This document shows, piece after piece, positions 10,366-19,213 of a stretch of DNA of 32,793 bases. Every line of letters starts with the position of its first letter. The stretch's first letter is position 1. The notes below the pieces were generated by a model. The model saw only the letters and a program-made list of their open reading frames with translations, was not told where the DNA came from and ran no database searches. Origin of the DNA: Rhodospirillaceae bacterium (lineage in GTDB: Bacteria > Pseudomonadota > Alphaproteobacteria > Kiloniellales > DSM-21159); assembly GCA_029265995.1 (NCBI GenBank), contig JAJUFM010000021.1, positions 1-32,793 of the forward strand, given 5' to 3'. The position numbers and the translations under genes are program-made.

Positions 10366-10385
10366 CTGTGACCGAAAGGCCACAG
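10366..10385 (-). other. Hairpin immediately after ntrC stop
   Basis: On the minus strand CTGTGGCC-TTTC-GGTCACAG forms an 8-bp stem with one G-U pair and a 4-base loop, starting at the first base after the ntrC TAA. No U-tract follows, so termination here is uncertain. It may serve as mRNA 3'-end protection or partial attenuation between ntrBC and ntrYX. Confidence 0.4.
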
Positions 10386-11822
10386 TTATTTCGGGCTGCG
10401 CAGCACTTCAATTTCAAGTTCTCGGATCTTCTTGCGCAGCGTGTTCCGATTCAGCCCCAGGATTTGAGCCGCCTTCAGTTGGTTGCCGCGCGTGGCGGCC
10501 AGGGTCAGCTGTATCAGCGGCTTTTCCACTTCCCGCACCACCCGCTCATACAATCCATTTGCAGGTAGGCCGTCGGCGTGGGCGTCGAAGTATTCCTGAA
10601 GCAGGCGTTCCACTGTAGCGCCAAGAGATTGCTCGCCACCCTGGGGCTCAACCGGCTTTTCCATCAGCTCACTCAGCTCGGCTCGCACCACCTCGACGCC
10701 GATGACCTCCTGGCTATAAAGCGCCGCAAGACGGCGGACGAGATTCTCCAATTCGCGGATGTTTCCGGGCCAGTGATAGCGCTTCAAGAACTCCAGAGCC
10801 GCCGTATCGAAGCTCTTCGGTGGCAGCCCTTCTTTCTGCGCTTCGATAAAGAAGTGGCGAGCCAGATCTGGAATGTCCTCCGCCCGCTCTCGTAAGGGGG
10901 GAAGACGGATCGGCACGACGTTCAAGCGGTAAAAGAGATCATCCCGAAAGAGGCCGCTACGCACCAGTTGCCGTAGATCACGGTGAGTCGCTGCCACGAT
11001 CCGCACATCGGCACGGATGGGCAGGCGGCCGCCGATGGTCGTGAATTCACCCTCCTGGAGCACTCGCAAAAGCCGTGTCTGCGCCTCGAGCGGCATGTCG
11101 CCGATCTCGTCTAGAAAAAGCGTTCCGCCAGCCGCCTGCTCGAAACGCCCGGCATAGCGCTGCCCTGCCCCGGTAAAGGCGCCGCGTTCATGCCCAAAGA
11201 GTTCGCTTTCGATCAGTTCCCGCGGGATCGCCGCCATATTTAAAGCCACAAAGGGGCCGCGGCGGCGCTTGCCAAAATCATGTAGCGCACGTGCTACCAG
11301 TTCCTTGCCGGTACCCGACTCACCGTGGATGAGCGTGGTGAGATCCGTAGCCATCAGCCGGGCAAGAACGCGGTAGACTTCCTGCATTGCAGGGGATCGC
11401 CCGATAAGGGGGAGCTGTTCTTCTTCCGCCTCCTGCTCTGCGCTGGGTGAACTCGCCGGCTCGGCCAGCGCCCGTCCGACAATGCCCAACAACTCGCTCA
11501 GGTCGAATGGCTTGGGCAGATACTCGAACGCACCCCGCTCCGTCGCCTTGACCGCAGTTAGCAAGGTATTCTGCGCACTCATCACGATGACGCGCAGGTT
11601 AGGGCGCAGGCGCTTCATCCGCGGCACAAGGTCCAGGCCGTTCTCGTCAGGCATCATCACGTCAGTGATGACTAGATCGCCTTCCCCTGCCTCCACCCAC
11701 TGCCACAGGGTTGCGGCATTGCCTGTCGTGCTGACGTCGTAACCCTCCCGCGTCAGCGCCTGATTCAGTACGGTGCGGATGGCACGGTCATCATCGGCGA
11801 TGAGGATCCTGGCCTGGCTCAT
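10386..11822 (-). CDS. ntrC: Nitrogen regulator NtrC (sigma54-dependent response regulator)
   Basis: NtrC is the enhancer-binding activator of nitrogen-assimilation genes such as glnA. The 478 residues show a receiver domain with Asp54 and Lys104 in LPKPF. The AAA+ domain has Walker A GESGTGKE (167-174), an intact GAFTGA loop (214-219) and Walker B GGTLFLDE (232-239). A Fis-type helix-turn-helix lies at the C-terminus ([20 protein letters not shown]). The ATG overlaps the ntrB stop by four bases (11819-11822), so the cognate kinase and regulator are translationally coupled. The intact loop contrasts with NtrX encoded about 3.9 kb downstream. Confidence 0.98.
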   Translation of the reverse strand: MSQARILIADDDRAIRTVLNQALTREGYDVSTTGNAATLWQWVEAGEGDLVITDVMMPDENGLDLVPRMKRLRPNLRVIVMSAQNTLLTAVKATERGAFEYLPKPFDLSELLGIVGRALAEPASSPSAEQEAEEEQLPLIGRSPAMQEVYRVLARLMATDLTTLIHGESGTGKELVARALHDFGKRRRGPFVALNMAAIPRELIESELFGHERGAFTGAGQRYAGRFEQAAGGTLFLDEIGDMPLEAQTRLLRVLQEGEFTTIGGRLPIRADVRIVAATHRDLRQLVRSGLFRDDLFYRLNVVPIRLPPLRERAEDIPDLARHFFIEAQKEGLPPKSFDTAALEFLKRYHWPGNIRELENLVRRLAALYSQEVIGVEVVRAELSELMEKPVEPQGGEQSLGATVERLLQEYFDAHADGLPANGLYERVVREVEKPLIQLTLAATRGNQLKAAQILGLNRNTLRKKIRELEIEVLRSPK

Positions 11823-12940
11823 GCAGACTCCTGATCCGCCTTGGGCAACAGCAGCCGAAAAACCGTGCGTCGCGGCTCGCTTTCGAACTCTACGATGCCG
11901 CCATGATCATCAACGAGCTTTGCTACCAGCGGCAGCCCCAGGCCTTTCCCTCCCTGCTTGTTCGTAACGAAGGGGTCAAAGAGGCGCGCGCGCAAGCTAT
12001 CCGGCACGCCAGGCCCATTATCCCGGATTTCGACTACCAAGGGCAGGTCGACGAGACTCGCACTGGTAGAATTCGTGAGACGAACCCCCTGCCGATAGCG
12101 CGTCGAAAGCACGACCTCGGGATTTGGCGCTTCGGCCACTGCCTCGACCGCGTTCTTCAGCAGGTTCAATACCACCTGAATCAAAAGATCACGATTGCCG
12201 AGGACTGGCGGCAGTGAAGGATCATAATCCTCGACAAAGCGGATGGAGCGGCCTTTTTCGCTGTCCAACAGCCGTCGAACATGCCCCAGGACCTCATGAA
12301 TGTTCACCGGGCAGCGATCGATCGGGCGGCTGCTGGTGAAGCTGTCCATCCTGTCAATCAGAGCAACGATCCTGTCAGTCTCTTCGCAGATCAGGCGAGT
12401 TAAAAGCTGATCATGTTCGCTCGCCGAGTGCTCCAGCAACTGGGCTGCGCCTCGAATGCCCGCCAGAGGATTCTTGACTTCATGAGCCAGCATCGCCGCC
12501 ATCGCGGTCATGGAAAGCGCGGCATTGCGGTGTACGAGTTGATGCTCCATGCGGCGAGCGAGGGTGCGCCCTTCAATCGCTACAACCAGCGACTCTGGCT
12601 GATCTGGCAGAGGAGCGACTTCGACCGACGCTAAAAGACGGTTCATGCGGGGGCCATCCACGGCAACGTCGAATTCATAGAGACTCGCGCCCGCGTGACG
12701 GACTTGGTGAACCAGCGCCAGGAGCGGGCTATCCGCCGGCAGAAAATCCTCTAGCCGCCGCTCCCTTAGCAGGGCGCTGGAAGCCATGAAGAACTCTTCA
12801 GCGGCAAGGTTCGCGAAGGTGAAGTGATTTTCGCTTCCCAGCACGAATATCGGCTTGGCCAGAGCCGAGAGGACGCCGGCGAGGCTCCCCCCTGTTCCGC
12901 AAAGGTCATTCGTGGGTGCATCCGAAGCTTCGTGCATCAA
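11819..12940 (-). CDS. ntrB: Nitrogen sensor histidine kinase NtrB
   Basis: NtrB is a soluble cytoplasmic kinase/phosphatase acting on NtrC, normally governed by PII (GlnB). The 373 residues start with a PAS-like domain (about 20-130). They continue with the H-box [16 protein letters not shown] (His153), the N-box [13 protein letters not shown] and the G-boxes RDNGPGVP and GGKGLGLPL. No membrane segment is present, which separates it from NtrY. Its ATG overlaps the dusB stop by four bases and its stop overlaps ntrC by four, giving a tight dusB-ntrB-ntrC unit. Confidence 0.97.
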   Translation of the reverse strand: MMHEASDAPTNDLCGTGGSLAGVLSALAKPIFVLGSENHFTFANLAAEEFFMASSALLRERRLEDFLPADSPLLALVHQVRHAGASLYEFDVAVDGPRMNRLLASVEVAPLPDQPESLVVAIEGRTLARRMEHQLVHRNAALSMTAMAAMLAHEVKNPLAGIRGAAQLLEHSASEHDQLLTRLICEETDRIVALIDRMDSFTSSRPIDRCPVNIHEVLGHVRRLLDSEKGRSIRFVEDYDPSLPPVLGNRDLLIQVVLNLLKNAVEAVAEAPNPEVVLSTRYRQGVRLTNSTSASLVDLPLVVEIRDNGPGVPDSLRARLFDPFVTNKQGGKGLGLPLVAKLVDDHGGIVEFESEPRRTVFRLLLPKADQESA

Positions 12941-13923
12941 GCCGCCAGCACCTGCGATTCCAGATCAAAAAGGACACGAATGGCCTGCCTGACCCGCTCT
13001 GGATCCGTTTCTCGATTGATGCTTTCGCGGAAGCTGTTGGCACCGCACAGGCCATGGGCGTACCAGCTCAAATGTTTACGCGCCATCCGCAGCCCCTTCT
13101 CTAGGCCGTAATAGGACAGCATGGCCTCATAGTGTTCGAGAACCACCTCACCGCGTTGTTCGGGGGAGGGCTCAGGACCGGCCGATTGACCCTTTAGGAA
13201 GCGGCTGATCTGCGCCAGCAACCATGGACGACCACAAGCCGCGCGCCCCACCATCACCCCGTCCGCTCCGGAGCGCTGCATGGCTTCTAGCGCGCTCGGG
13301 CCATCCTCGATGTCACCGTTGACGATGAGGGGCAAAGAGGTCGCTGCGCGCACGTCACCAACAGCGTTCCAATCTGCAGAGCCACCATAGAGCTGGCAAC
13401 GGGTTCTGCCGTGTATCGTTATCATGCGGATACCCGCCTCTTCCGCGATCCTCGCCAGGCGCGGAGCATTTCGGTTCTGGTCGTCCCATCCGAGGCGCAT
13501 TTTCAAGGTAACTGGCAAGCTGACAGCCCGCACCACGGCTTCGAGAATGCGTCCTGCCAGGGCCTCATCACGCATAAGCGCCGAGCCGGCCTGCTTGTTG
13601 ACTACCTTCTTTACGGGACAGCCAAAATTTATATCGATGATGGCAGCACCCCGATCCGCATTGAGGCGCGCCGCTTCTGCCATGGTTTCAGGCTCGCAGC
13701 CCGCCAGCTGCACCGCCATGGGGAACTCTTCCTCGCAGTTGCTGCTCATCTTCAAGGTTCTGCGAGACGCGCGGATCATCGCTTCGCTCGCGATCATCTC
13801 GGAAACCACGAGGCCAGCGCCGGACCGCTTTACCAGGCGTCGAAAGGGAAGGTCCGTCACTCCGGACATGGGTGCCAGAATGACTGGGTCTTCGATCGTC
13901 AATGCGCCCAAAGAAATGCTCAT
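12937..13923 (-). CDS. dusB: tRNA-dihydrouridine synthase DusB (NifR3)
   Basis: This is a flavin-dependent enzyme that reduces uridines in the tRNA D-loop. It has 328 residues in a TIM-barrel fold. It begins ALTIEDPVILAPMSGVTD and carries the active-site stretch INFGCPVKKVVNKQAGSALM, with the catalytic cysteine near residue 100. The phosphate/FMN-binding segments ITIHGRTRCQLY and GADGVMVGRAACGRPWL are also present. In alphaproteobacteria the gene is historically called nifR3 and heads the ntrBC operon, as here. The ATG is at 13921-13923 with only a weak GAGG upstream. A promoter is expected in the 60-base gap to the next gene but I see no clear one. Confidence 0.96.
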   Translation of the reverse strand: MSISLGALTIEDPVILAPMSGVTDLPFRRLVKRSGAGLVVSEMIASEAMIRASRRTLKMSSNCEEEFPMAVQLAGCEPETMAEAARLNADRGAAIIDINFGCPVKKVVNKQAGSALMRDEALAGRILEAVVRAVSLPVTLKMRLGWDDQNRNAPRLARIAEEAGIRMITIHGRTRCQLYGGSADWNAVGDVRAATSLPLIVNGDIEDGPSALEAMQRSGADGVMVGRAACGRPWLLAQISRFLKGQSAGPEPSPEQRGEVVLEHYEAMLSYYGLEKGLRMARKHLSWYAHGLCGANSFRESINRETDPERVRQAIRVLFDLESQVLAA

Positions 13924-13983
13924 GAAAGCGGCAGCCTCGGCCTTTGCTTAAACAATAGGCGACTTGATAACGCCTGCAGGATC

Positions 13984-14787
13984 TTACGCCAACAGCAGGT
14001 CAGTAACGAACTTCACTCCAGGATAGGCCAGAGTGAGCAAAAGGTACGCGAGCAGCACGATCCGCCCGGCTCGTCGCCCACGCAATCCGGCCCAATTCTG
14101 TAGCCCGAGGAGAAGCAAAATGACCAGGAAAGCAAGGATCGAAAAGACCGTCTTATGATCGACGCCCGCGGCCGGCATCGAGGTGAAGTAGCGGAGGACC
14201 AACCCGGTCAATAGACCCGCGCCAAGTACCACCTCCGCTCCTACCAGCAATCGATATTGGAGCCGCTCGCCTGCGGCAATCGAGGGCAGCCATGCCGTAA
14301 GCACCGCAACTTTCTTGCGCTTCAATCGCCGTTCCTGAAGAAAGACTGCCAATGCCGCAACAGCTGCAAGTGTTGCCAGGCCATAGGTAACCACGGCTGA
14401 GATAATGTGGACGAGAAGCCAGCTTTCCGGCAGGCCGGCGACCTCCACATGCCCACTCTCCTCAGCCGAGAGGGTCGCAAAGACACCGAGAAGAAGAAGG
14501 TATGGCAATAGCAGTGGCGCCAATCGCCAGCCTTCTTGAGAGATCAGGCACAGGCCGCCGAACAGCAGTAGGGTGATGGCAATCGAGATCCAGAGCGCAA
14601 AGCCCAAGCTGCTGTCCCAACTTCCTGACAGCGCGTAGAGGACATAGAGCGCGCCGCCGGCCATTGCGAGCCCCAGAAGGCCCCAGAACAGGCCATCCTG
14701 TCGGGGTTGAGTGCGCAAGGGCGATATCACAGCAGCGGGTGCGATGGCGGCGAGCGCGACCAGCGATAACAGGGTCTTGTTCAGCAT
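13984..14787 (-). CDS. Cytochrome c assembly-type membrane protein (HemX/YpjD, CcsA-like)
   Basis: This inner-membrane protein of 267 residues has about eight hydrophobic segments. Two regions match the YpjD/HemX branch of the CcmC/CcsA family: WLLVHIISAVVTYGLATLA, with a conserved membrane histidine near residue 125, and the C-terminal VDHKTVFSILAFLVI followed by NWAGLRGRRAG. The Trp-rich WWD haem-handling motif of true CcmC/CcsA is absent, so a direct role in cytochrome c maturation is not shown. The ATG at 14785-14787 gives MLNKTLLSLVAL. A longer reading from 14847 adds 20 residues without membrane character. A TATAAG element lies so close upstream that the mRNA may be nearly leaderless. 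It diverges from ispDF. Confidence 0.82.
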   Translation of the reverse strand: MLNKTLLSLVALAAIAPAAVISPLRTQPRQDGLFWGLLGLAMAGGALYVLYALSGSWDSSLGFALWISIAITLLLFGGLCLISQEGWRLAPLLLPYLLLLGVFATLSAEESGHVEVAGLPESWLLVHIISAVVTYGLATLAAVAALAVFLQERRLKRKKVAVLTAWLPSIAAGERLQYRLLVGAEVVLGAGLLTGLVLRYFTSMPAAGVDHKTVFSILAFLVILLLLGLQNWAGLRGRRAGRIVLLAYLLLTLAYPGVKFVTDLLLA

Positions 14788-14794
14788 GGCCGCA

Positions 14795-14800
14795 CTTATA
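14795..14800 (-). promoter_or_regulatory. Possible -10 element of the HemX/YpjD-like gene
   Basis: TATAAG reads on the minus strand at 14795-14800, with a poor -35 (CTGTCG) 17 bases further upstream. The implied start would be at or within a base or two of the ATG at 14787, which would make a leaderless transcript. This is inferred from sequence only. Confidence 0.3.
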
Positions 14801-14860
14801 GCATTTCCCGGTGGTTGCGACAGCGGCGCGCGCACTAGAAGGGCCACCGCTTGAGGTCAT

Positions 14861-14888
14861 TTGCCCTGCCTTCCAATTCCTCTATGTT
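14861..14888 (+). promoter_or_regulatory. Possible promoter of the ispDF operon
   Basis: TTGCCC (14861-14866), a 16-base spacer and TATGTT (14883-14888) lie about 33 bases upstream of the ispDF ATG. The match is modest. It is the best candidate in the 133-base divergent intergenic region. Confidence 0.3.
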
Positions 14889-14920
14889 GCCGGCCTAACG
14901 AACAACTTGTTGCTTGCTAT

Positions 14921-16075
14921 ATGACCAAGACAATTGCGCTGGTGGTAGCGGCCGGCCGCGGCAGCCGCTTTGGTGCGGAGCGACCCAAGCAATACACTCT
15001 ACTTGCTGGCCTTCCCCTGCTTCGCCACAGCCTCCTGCGTCTGAGCTGTCATCCCGAGATTGACGCAGTGCGCGTGGTAATCCAACCGGATGATCAAGCT
15101 GACTATGAGATGGCGGCTGCCGGATTGTCCCTGCTGACGCCGGTGCCCGGCGGAGCGACCCGCCAAGCCTCCGTTCGCCTCGGTCTGGAAAGCCTTGTCA
15201 GCCTGCAGCCGGACCGAGTCCTGATCCACGATGCAGCTCGCCCCTTCCCTTCCAGCCAAATCATTTCTCGATTGGTGGCTGCACTTGATGAATGGCCCGG
15301 AGCCATCCCAGCTCTTCCCGTGGTCGACACACTGAAGCGAGCCCAGCCCGACGGCCTTCTGCAGCAAGGACCCGATCGCAGCCACCTGGTCCGCGCCCAA
15401 ACACCACAAGCCTTCAGCTTTGGCGCAATCCTGAAAGCGCACCGTTCGCTCCAGTCGAGCGACGAGACCGATGACGCTGCAGTTGCCGAGAAAGCGGGTG
15501 TATCGGTGGTGACGGTGTCCGGTGAGGAGGAGAACTTCAAAGTGACGACTGCCGACGACCTCCGGCGCGCTGAGAACTTGGCGACCGGGTTTCGGGAGTT
15601 CCGCACGGGCCTCGGTTACGATGTTCATGCCTTCAGCGAAGGAGACTTCGTCACTCTCTGCGGCGTGAGGATCCCACACGATAGATCGCTGCAAGGCCAC
15701 TCAGACGCGGATGTGGGATTGCATGCGCTGACCGACGCGCTCTTGGGGTGCATCGCCGCCGGCGACATCGGTCAACACTTTCCTCCGTCGGATCCGCGTT
15801 GGCAGGGAGCTGACTCGGCGGAGTTTCTCAGGCACGCCGCCGGGCTCGTAACGCAAGCCGGGGGTCAGGTTCGACATGCAGACATTACCCTTATCTGCGA
15901 GCGACCGAAAATAGGCCCCTACCGCGACGCGATGCGTGCGCGGATCGCCGAGCTGCTAGATCTCGATCCCGGTGGAGTCAACATCAAGGCGACGACGACC
16001 GAGGGACTAGGCTTTACCGGACGGAGGGAGGGGGTTGCCGCTCAGGCCGTCGCGACCGTCGCCTTCCTCACATGA
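14921..16075 (+). CDS. ispDF: Bifunctional IspD/IspF enzyme of the MEP isoprenoid pathway
   Basis: This is a fusion of MEP cytidylyltransferase (IspD, about 1-225) and MECDP synthase (IspF, about 227-384), steps three and five of the non-mevalonate isoprenoid pathway. IspD shows [28 protein letters not shown] and the C-terminal [12 protein letters not shown]. IspF starts at [12 protein letters not shown], with zinc ligands Asp234, His236 and His268, and continues [19 protein letters not shown] and [10 protein letters not shown]. The fusion is typical of alphaproteobacteria; the IspE step is encoded elsewhere. The ATG at 14921 fits the family start but has no good ribosome site. pgpA overlaps its stop as ATGA. 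Confidence 0.97.
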   Translation: MTKTIALVVAAGRGSRFGAERPKQYTLLAGLPLLRHSLLRLSCHPEIDAVRVVIQPDDQADYEMAAAGLSLLTPVPGGATRQASVRLGLESLVSLQPDRVLIHDAARPFPSSQIISRLVAALDEWPGAIPALPVVDTLKRAQPDGLLQQGPDRSHLVRAQTPQAFSFGAILKAHRSLQSSDETDDAAVAEKAGVSVVTVSGEEENFKVTTADDLRRAENLATGFREFRTGLGYDVHAFSEGDFVTLCGVRIPHDRSLQGHSDADVGLHALTDALLGCIAAGDIGQHFPPSDPRWQGADSAEFLRHAAGLVTQAGGQVRHADITLICERPKIGPYRDAMRARIAELLDLDPGGVNIKATTTEGLGFTGRREGVAAQAVATVAFLT

Positions 16076-16527
16076 ACGCTATTGCCCTGCTGATTGCGAC
16101 CTACTTTGGCATTGGCCGCCTCCCCGGCCCCAGCGGAACCTGGGGCTCGCTCGCCGCGCTTCCACCGGCAGCTCTCCTCGTCTGGCTTGGCGGTTCTTGG
16201 CTCTTGGCGGCAGCACTTCTCGCTGTTGCCCTGCTCGGTTGGTGGGCGAGCGAAGTGTACGGACGAGAAAGCGGTGTTACAGATGCCAGCGAGATCGTGG
16301 TGGATGAGGTAGCCGGCCAGTGGATTCCGCTCCTGATCCTCCCCTTTGACCCAGCAGCCTGGGCGACGGCCTTTGTCGCCTTTCGCTTTTTCGACATCGT
16401 TAAGCCGTGGCCCGTCAGCTACGCTGACCGCACGATCCGTGGCGGTTTGGGCGTCATGGCGGATGATATTCTTGCTGGCCTCTACGCCGCCGTGCTTGTC
16501 GGCGGCCTGTGGATCATTCTGGAGTGA
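16072..16527 (+). CDS. pgpA: Phosphatidylglycerophosphatase A
   Basis: PgpA is an inner-membrane phosphatase that converts phosphatidylglycerophosphate to phosphatidylglycerol. The 151 residues contain the family blocks [15 protein letters not shown] (about 13-27), [27 protein letters not shown] and [13 protein letters not shown], with three to four membrane segments. The ATG overlaps the ispDF TGA by four bases, so the two are translationally coupled. The pncC start lies five bases after its stop. Confidence 0.94.
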   Translation: MNAIALLIATYFGIGRLPGPSGTWGSLAALPPAALLVWLGGSWLLAAALLAVALLGWWASEVYGRESGVTDASEIVVDEVAGQWIPLLILPFDPAAWATAFVAFRFFDIVKPWPVSYADRTIRGGLGVMADDILAGLYAAVLVGGLWIILE

Positions 16528-16532
16528 TATCC

Positions 16533-17021
16533 ATGTTTTCCAATGAACTATTAGATCAAGCTGAAAAGCTAGTTGAAGCACTGCGCCAGCGAAAGCTGAT
16601 GGTCGCCACTGCCGAATCCTGTACCGGGGGACTTCTTGCCGGACTCCTGACCACCGTGCCCGGCACATCCGACATCTTTGAGCGTGGCTTTGTTACCTAC
16701 ACGAATGAAGCGAAAATGCAGATGATCGACGTCCCGGAAGAAATCCTGAATAACCAGGGCGCCGTAAGCCGGGAATGCGCAGAAGCTATGGCGCGCGGCG
16801 CATTAGCGAATTCTGCGGCCGATCTCGCCGTTTCCATCACTGGGATCGCTGGTCCCACAGGTGCCACACCGGCCAAGCCGGTAGGTCTGGTGCATTTTGG
16901 ACTCGCAGGAAAGGATGGTGTGCTGCAGCATCGCCAAGAGCGCTTTCCTGGCGATCGGACCGCCGTCCGCTTGGCGAGCGTTGAAGTGGCCCTCGAACTG
17001 CTGCAAGCGGGCCTGAATTAG
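16533..17021 (+). CDS. pncC: Nicotinamide-nucleotide amidase, stand-alone CinA C-terminal domain (PncC)
   Basis: This 162-residue protein is made only of the CinA C-terminal domain. That domain in PncC deamidates nicotinamide mononucleotide to nicotinic acid mononucleotide in NAD recycling. The catalytic stretch ATAESCTGGLLAGLL lies near residues 34-48, and VSITGIAGPTGATPAKPVG and FPGDR follow as family motifs. The N-terminal molybdopterin-binding-like domain of full CinA is absent. The ATG at 16533 is chosen over an in-frame start at 16509 because GGAG lies eight bases before it and the family begins there. Its stop shares one base with the next gene (TAGTG). Confidence 0.92.
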   Translation: MFSNELLDQAEKLVEALRQRKLMVATAESCTGGLLAGLLTTVPGTSDIFERGFVTYTNEAKMQMIDVPEEILNNQGAVSRECAEAMARGALANSAADLAVSITGIAGPTGATPAKPVGLVHFGLAGKDGVLQHRQERFPGDRTAVRLASVEVALELLQAGLN

Positions 17022-17764
17022 TGCCGGCGCCTCCCACGGGGCGCCTGGCCATTCTGGGTGTCGCCGATCTTCTTCTCGTCGTGATCCTTGTGCTGGGTGG
17101 GTTGCGCTTCCTCCTGCCCCTGATCGTGGGTGTCAGCGCACCCGACCCGCTTTTGGGAGAGACGCCGAGCGGTCAGACTTTTCTGCCTCTAGTCATCTCG
17201 GTCTTGGCGCAGGTTGGGCTCACGTTAGGCGCGCTCTACCTCGTCGTGATCCGCCTGAGGGGGCTGTCGTGGCAGGACCTGGGACTTATCCAGCCACCGC
17301 CAGGCGCCATCGTCCGAGGCTTGCTTCTGGCGGTGATCGCGGTTCCCGCCATCGGCCTGGTAAATCTTTTCGTTCAGGGACTTCTGGGCAACGAGATCGA
17401 AAACCCTCAGATCGAAGCCCTGGCGCCGGTCGCGGTTTCGCCTGTCAACTTGCTGGCCATGGTCCTCCTGGCCGGTGCGCTGGTGCCCCTGGTAGAGGAA
17501 CTGGCCTTTCGCGGTCTCTTGCAAGGATGGTTGAGAGAACGGGTCGGGGCGAATGGCGCCATAGCGCTCTCTTCCCTGATCTTTGCCCTTATGCACGGGA
17601 TTCCTACGCTGATCCCGGCGCTGCTTTTGGTTGGCGTCCTTCTGGCCTGGCTCTACGAGTCCAGTGGATCACTGTGGCCATCAATTGCCATGCACGCCGC
17701 CTTCAACACCATCATGACCACGCTGCTCTATATCGCATTGGGCCAGGGTCTGGACGTGGGCTGA
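17021..17764 (+). CDS. CPBP-family intramembrane metalloprotease
   Basis: This is a 247-residue membrane protein of the CAAX-protease/bacteriocin-processing (Abi, CPBP) family with about six to eight hydrophobic segments. The family active-site elements are present: VEELAFRG with Glu159, Glu160 and Arg164, FALMHG with His192, and HAAFNT with His225 and Asn229. Substrates of such bacterial proteases are mostly unknown and none can be inferred here. The start is GTG at 17021, overlapping the pncC stop by one base. It ends the plus-strand operon and converges on coq10, with 11 bases between the stops. Confidence 0.9.
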   Translation: MPAPPTGRLAILGVADLLLVVILVLGGLRFLLPLIVGVSAPDPLLGETPSGQTFLPLVISVLAQVGLTLGALYLVVIRLRGLSWQDLGLIQPPPGAIVRGLLLAVIAVPAIGLVNLFVQGLLGNEIENPQIEALAPVAVSPVNLLAMVLLAGALVPLVEELAFRGLLQGWLRERVGANGAIALSSLIFALMHGIPTLIPALLLVGVLLAWLYESSGSLWPSIAMHAAFNTIMTTLLYIALGQGLDVG

Positions 17765-17778
17765 CGGGCGAACCGTCA
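17762..17778. other. Hairpin spanning both convergent stop codons
   Basis: TGACGG (17762-17767), five loop bases and CCGTCA (17773-17778) form a perfect 6-bp inverted repeat. Its outer ends are the TGA stop of the CPBP gene and, on the other strand, the TGA stop of coq10. No U-tract follows on either side, so it is at most a weak bidirectional end signal. Confidence 0.4.
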
Positions 17779-18249
17779 AGGCGATGCAGGAATCACTTTC
17801 CGCGGATCGCCATAGAGTTCCCTAGCGCGCGTTTCAAAGGCACCCACCATACGGCGAACAGCCTCGTTGAAAAGCGGTTGCATTACCTTCTGCAACAACC
17901 GGGAGCGGAACTCGAAATCCACATAGAAGTCGAGCATGCATCCCTGCTCATCCGGAATGAATAGCCAGTGGTTGTTCAGGTACTTGAAGGGTCCCTGGAC
18001 ATAGGTCACATCGATGCGCAGGTGCTTCGCCGTCTCATCGTCGTGGAGAACCACCCGGCTAGTGAAGCGTTCGCGGATCATCTTGAAGCCGACAATCAGG
18101 TCGGCGATCAGCGTGTTTCCTTCTCGTCGCTTGATGCGCGCGCCCAGGCACCAGGGAAGAAACTCGGGATAGCGTTCGACATCGGCGACCAGATCATAAA
18201 GCTGCTCTGGTTGGTAAGGTAGACGCCGTCGCTCAGCGTGTGTTGGCAT
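17776..18249 (-). CDS. Coenzyme Q-binding protein COQ10 / RatA-family START-like protein
   Basis: This 157-residue protein belongs to the polyketide-cyclase/START-like family that includes mitochondrial COQ10 and bacterial RatA. Family features are QLYDLVADVERYPEFLPWC (about 15-33), a central beta-rich lipid-cavity region and LFNEAVRRMVGAFETRA near the C-terminus. In alphaproteobacteria this gene usually follows lipA, as here (6-base gap), and is taken as a ubiquinone chaperone for respiration. The toxin label sometimes attached to RatA is not supported by any antitoxin gene nearby. The ATG is at 18247-18249. Confidence 0.88.
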   Translation of the reverse strand: MPTHAERRRLPYQPEQLYDLVADVERYPEFLPWCLGARIKRREGNTLIADLIVGFKMIRERFTSRVVLHDDETAKHLRIDVTYVQGPFKYLNNHWLFIPDEQGCMLDFYVDFEFRSRLLQKVMQPLFNEAVRRMVGAFETRARELYGDPRKVIPASP

Positions 18250-18255
18250 AGAGTA

Positions 18256-19209
18256 CTATTCGCCTGCGAGCTTGGCTTCTCGCGCCGCACGCATGCGCTC
18301 AAAATCCTCGCCCGCGTGGTAGGAGCTGCGGGTCAAGGGCGAGGCGGAGACCATCAAGAAGCCCTTGCCGTAGGCGCGCCTTTCGAACTCCTTGAACTCG
18401 TCGGGCGTGACGAAGCGATCCACGGGGTGATGCTTGGGCGTCGGCTGCAGATACTGGCCTATGGTCATGAAATCCACGTCAGCCGCCCGCAGATCGTCCA
18501 TGAGCTGCAGCACTTCCTCCTTGCTTTCCCCCAAGCCGACCATGATCCCGGACTTTGTGAAGATTGAGGGGTCGATCTCCTTTACCCGATCCAGGAGACG
18601 CAGAGAATGGAAGTAGCGTGCGCCGGGGCGCACCGACGGATAGAGCCGAGGCACCGTTTCGAGATTGTGATTGAACACATCCGGGCGGGCTTCCACCACC
18701 ACCTCCAGAGCCCCTTCTTTGCGCAGGAAGTCAGGGGTCAGCACCTCGATCGTCGTAATTGGTGAGGCCTCCCGGATGGCCCTGATGGTCTGGGCAAAGT
18801 GTTCGGCGCCTCCATCTGCAAGATCATCGCGATCCACGGAAGTGACAACCACATGCTCCAGGCCCAGCTTTCGCACGGCTTGGGCGACGTTGGTTGGCTC
18901 GAAGGGATCCAGTTGTCCCGGACGGCCGGTCGCGACGTTGCAGAAGCTGCAGGCGCGCGTGCAGATCTCGCCCATGATCATCATGGTCGCGTGCTTCTTG
19001 GACCAGCACTCGCCGATGTTCGGGCAAGCAGCCTCCTCGCAGACCGTGGAAAGCTTGTGCTCTCGCACGATCTCCCGCGTCTCGTGGTAGGTCCGTGAGA
19101 CCGGGGCTTTCACCCGGATCCAGGAGGGCTTGCGCCGCTGTACCGGATTGTCAGGCTTGTGCGCCTTTTCGGGATGACGCACCCGGAGCTTCGTTTCGAT
19201 ATCTGCCAT
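18256..19209 (-). CDS. lipA: Lipoyl synthase LipA (radical SAM)
   Basis: LipA inserts two sulfur atoms into octanoyl groups on lipoyl domains, using two 4Fe-4S clusters. The 317 residues carry the auxiliary-cluster cysteines Cys57, Cys62 and Cys68 ([12 protein letters not shown]). The radical-SAM cysteines are Cys83, Cys87 and Cys90 (CTRACSFC). The C-terminal serine motif VRSSYHA-type reads TRSSYHAGE. The ATG at 19207-19209 lies four bases after the lpdA stop. An upstream TTG at 19245 inside lpdA would add 12 residues and is less likely. Its place after lpdA matches its job: it supplies the lipoyl cofactor for the E2 and lipoylated E1-beta encoded upstream. It also depends on SAM. Confidence 0.97.
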   Translation of the reverse strand: MADIETKLRVRHPEKAHKPDNPVQRRKPSWIRVKAPVSRTYHETREIVREHKLSTVCEEAACPNIGECWSKKHATMMIMGEICTRACSFCNVATGRPGQLDPFEPTNVAQAVRKLGLEHVVVTSVDRDDLADGGAEHFAQTIRAIREASPITTIEVLTPDFLRKEGALEVVVEARPDVFNHNLETVPRLYPSVRPGARYFHSLRLLDRVKEIDPSIFTKSGIMVGLGESKEEVLQLMDDLRAADVDFMTIGQYLQPTPKHHPVDRFVTPDEFKEFERRAYGKGFLMVSASPLTRSSYHAGEDFERMRAAREAKLAGE

Positions 19210-19213
19210 GGCT

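Noticed and set aside
17776..18249. Toxin-antitoxin interpretation of the RatA-like gene
   Set aside because: No antitoxin-like partner is beside it, and the lipA-linked context is that of the COQ10-type protein.
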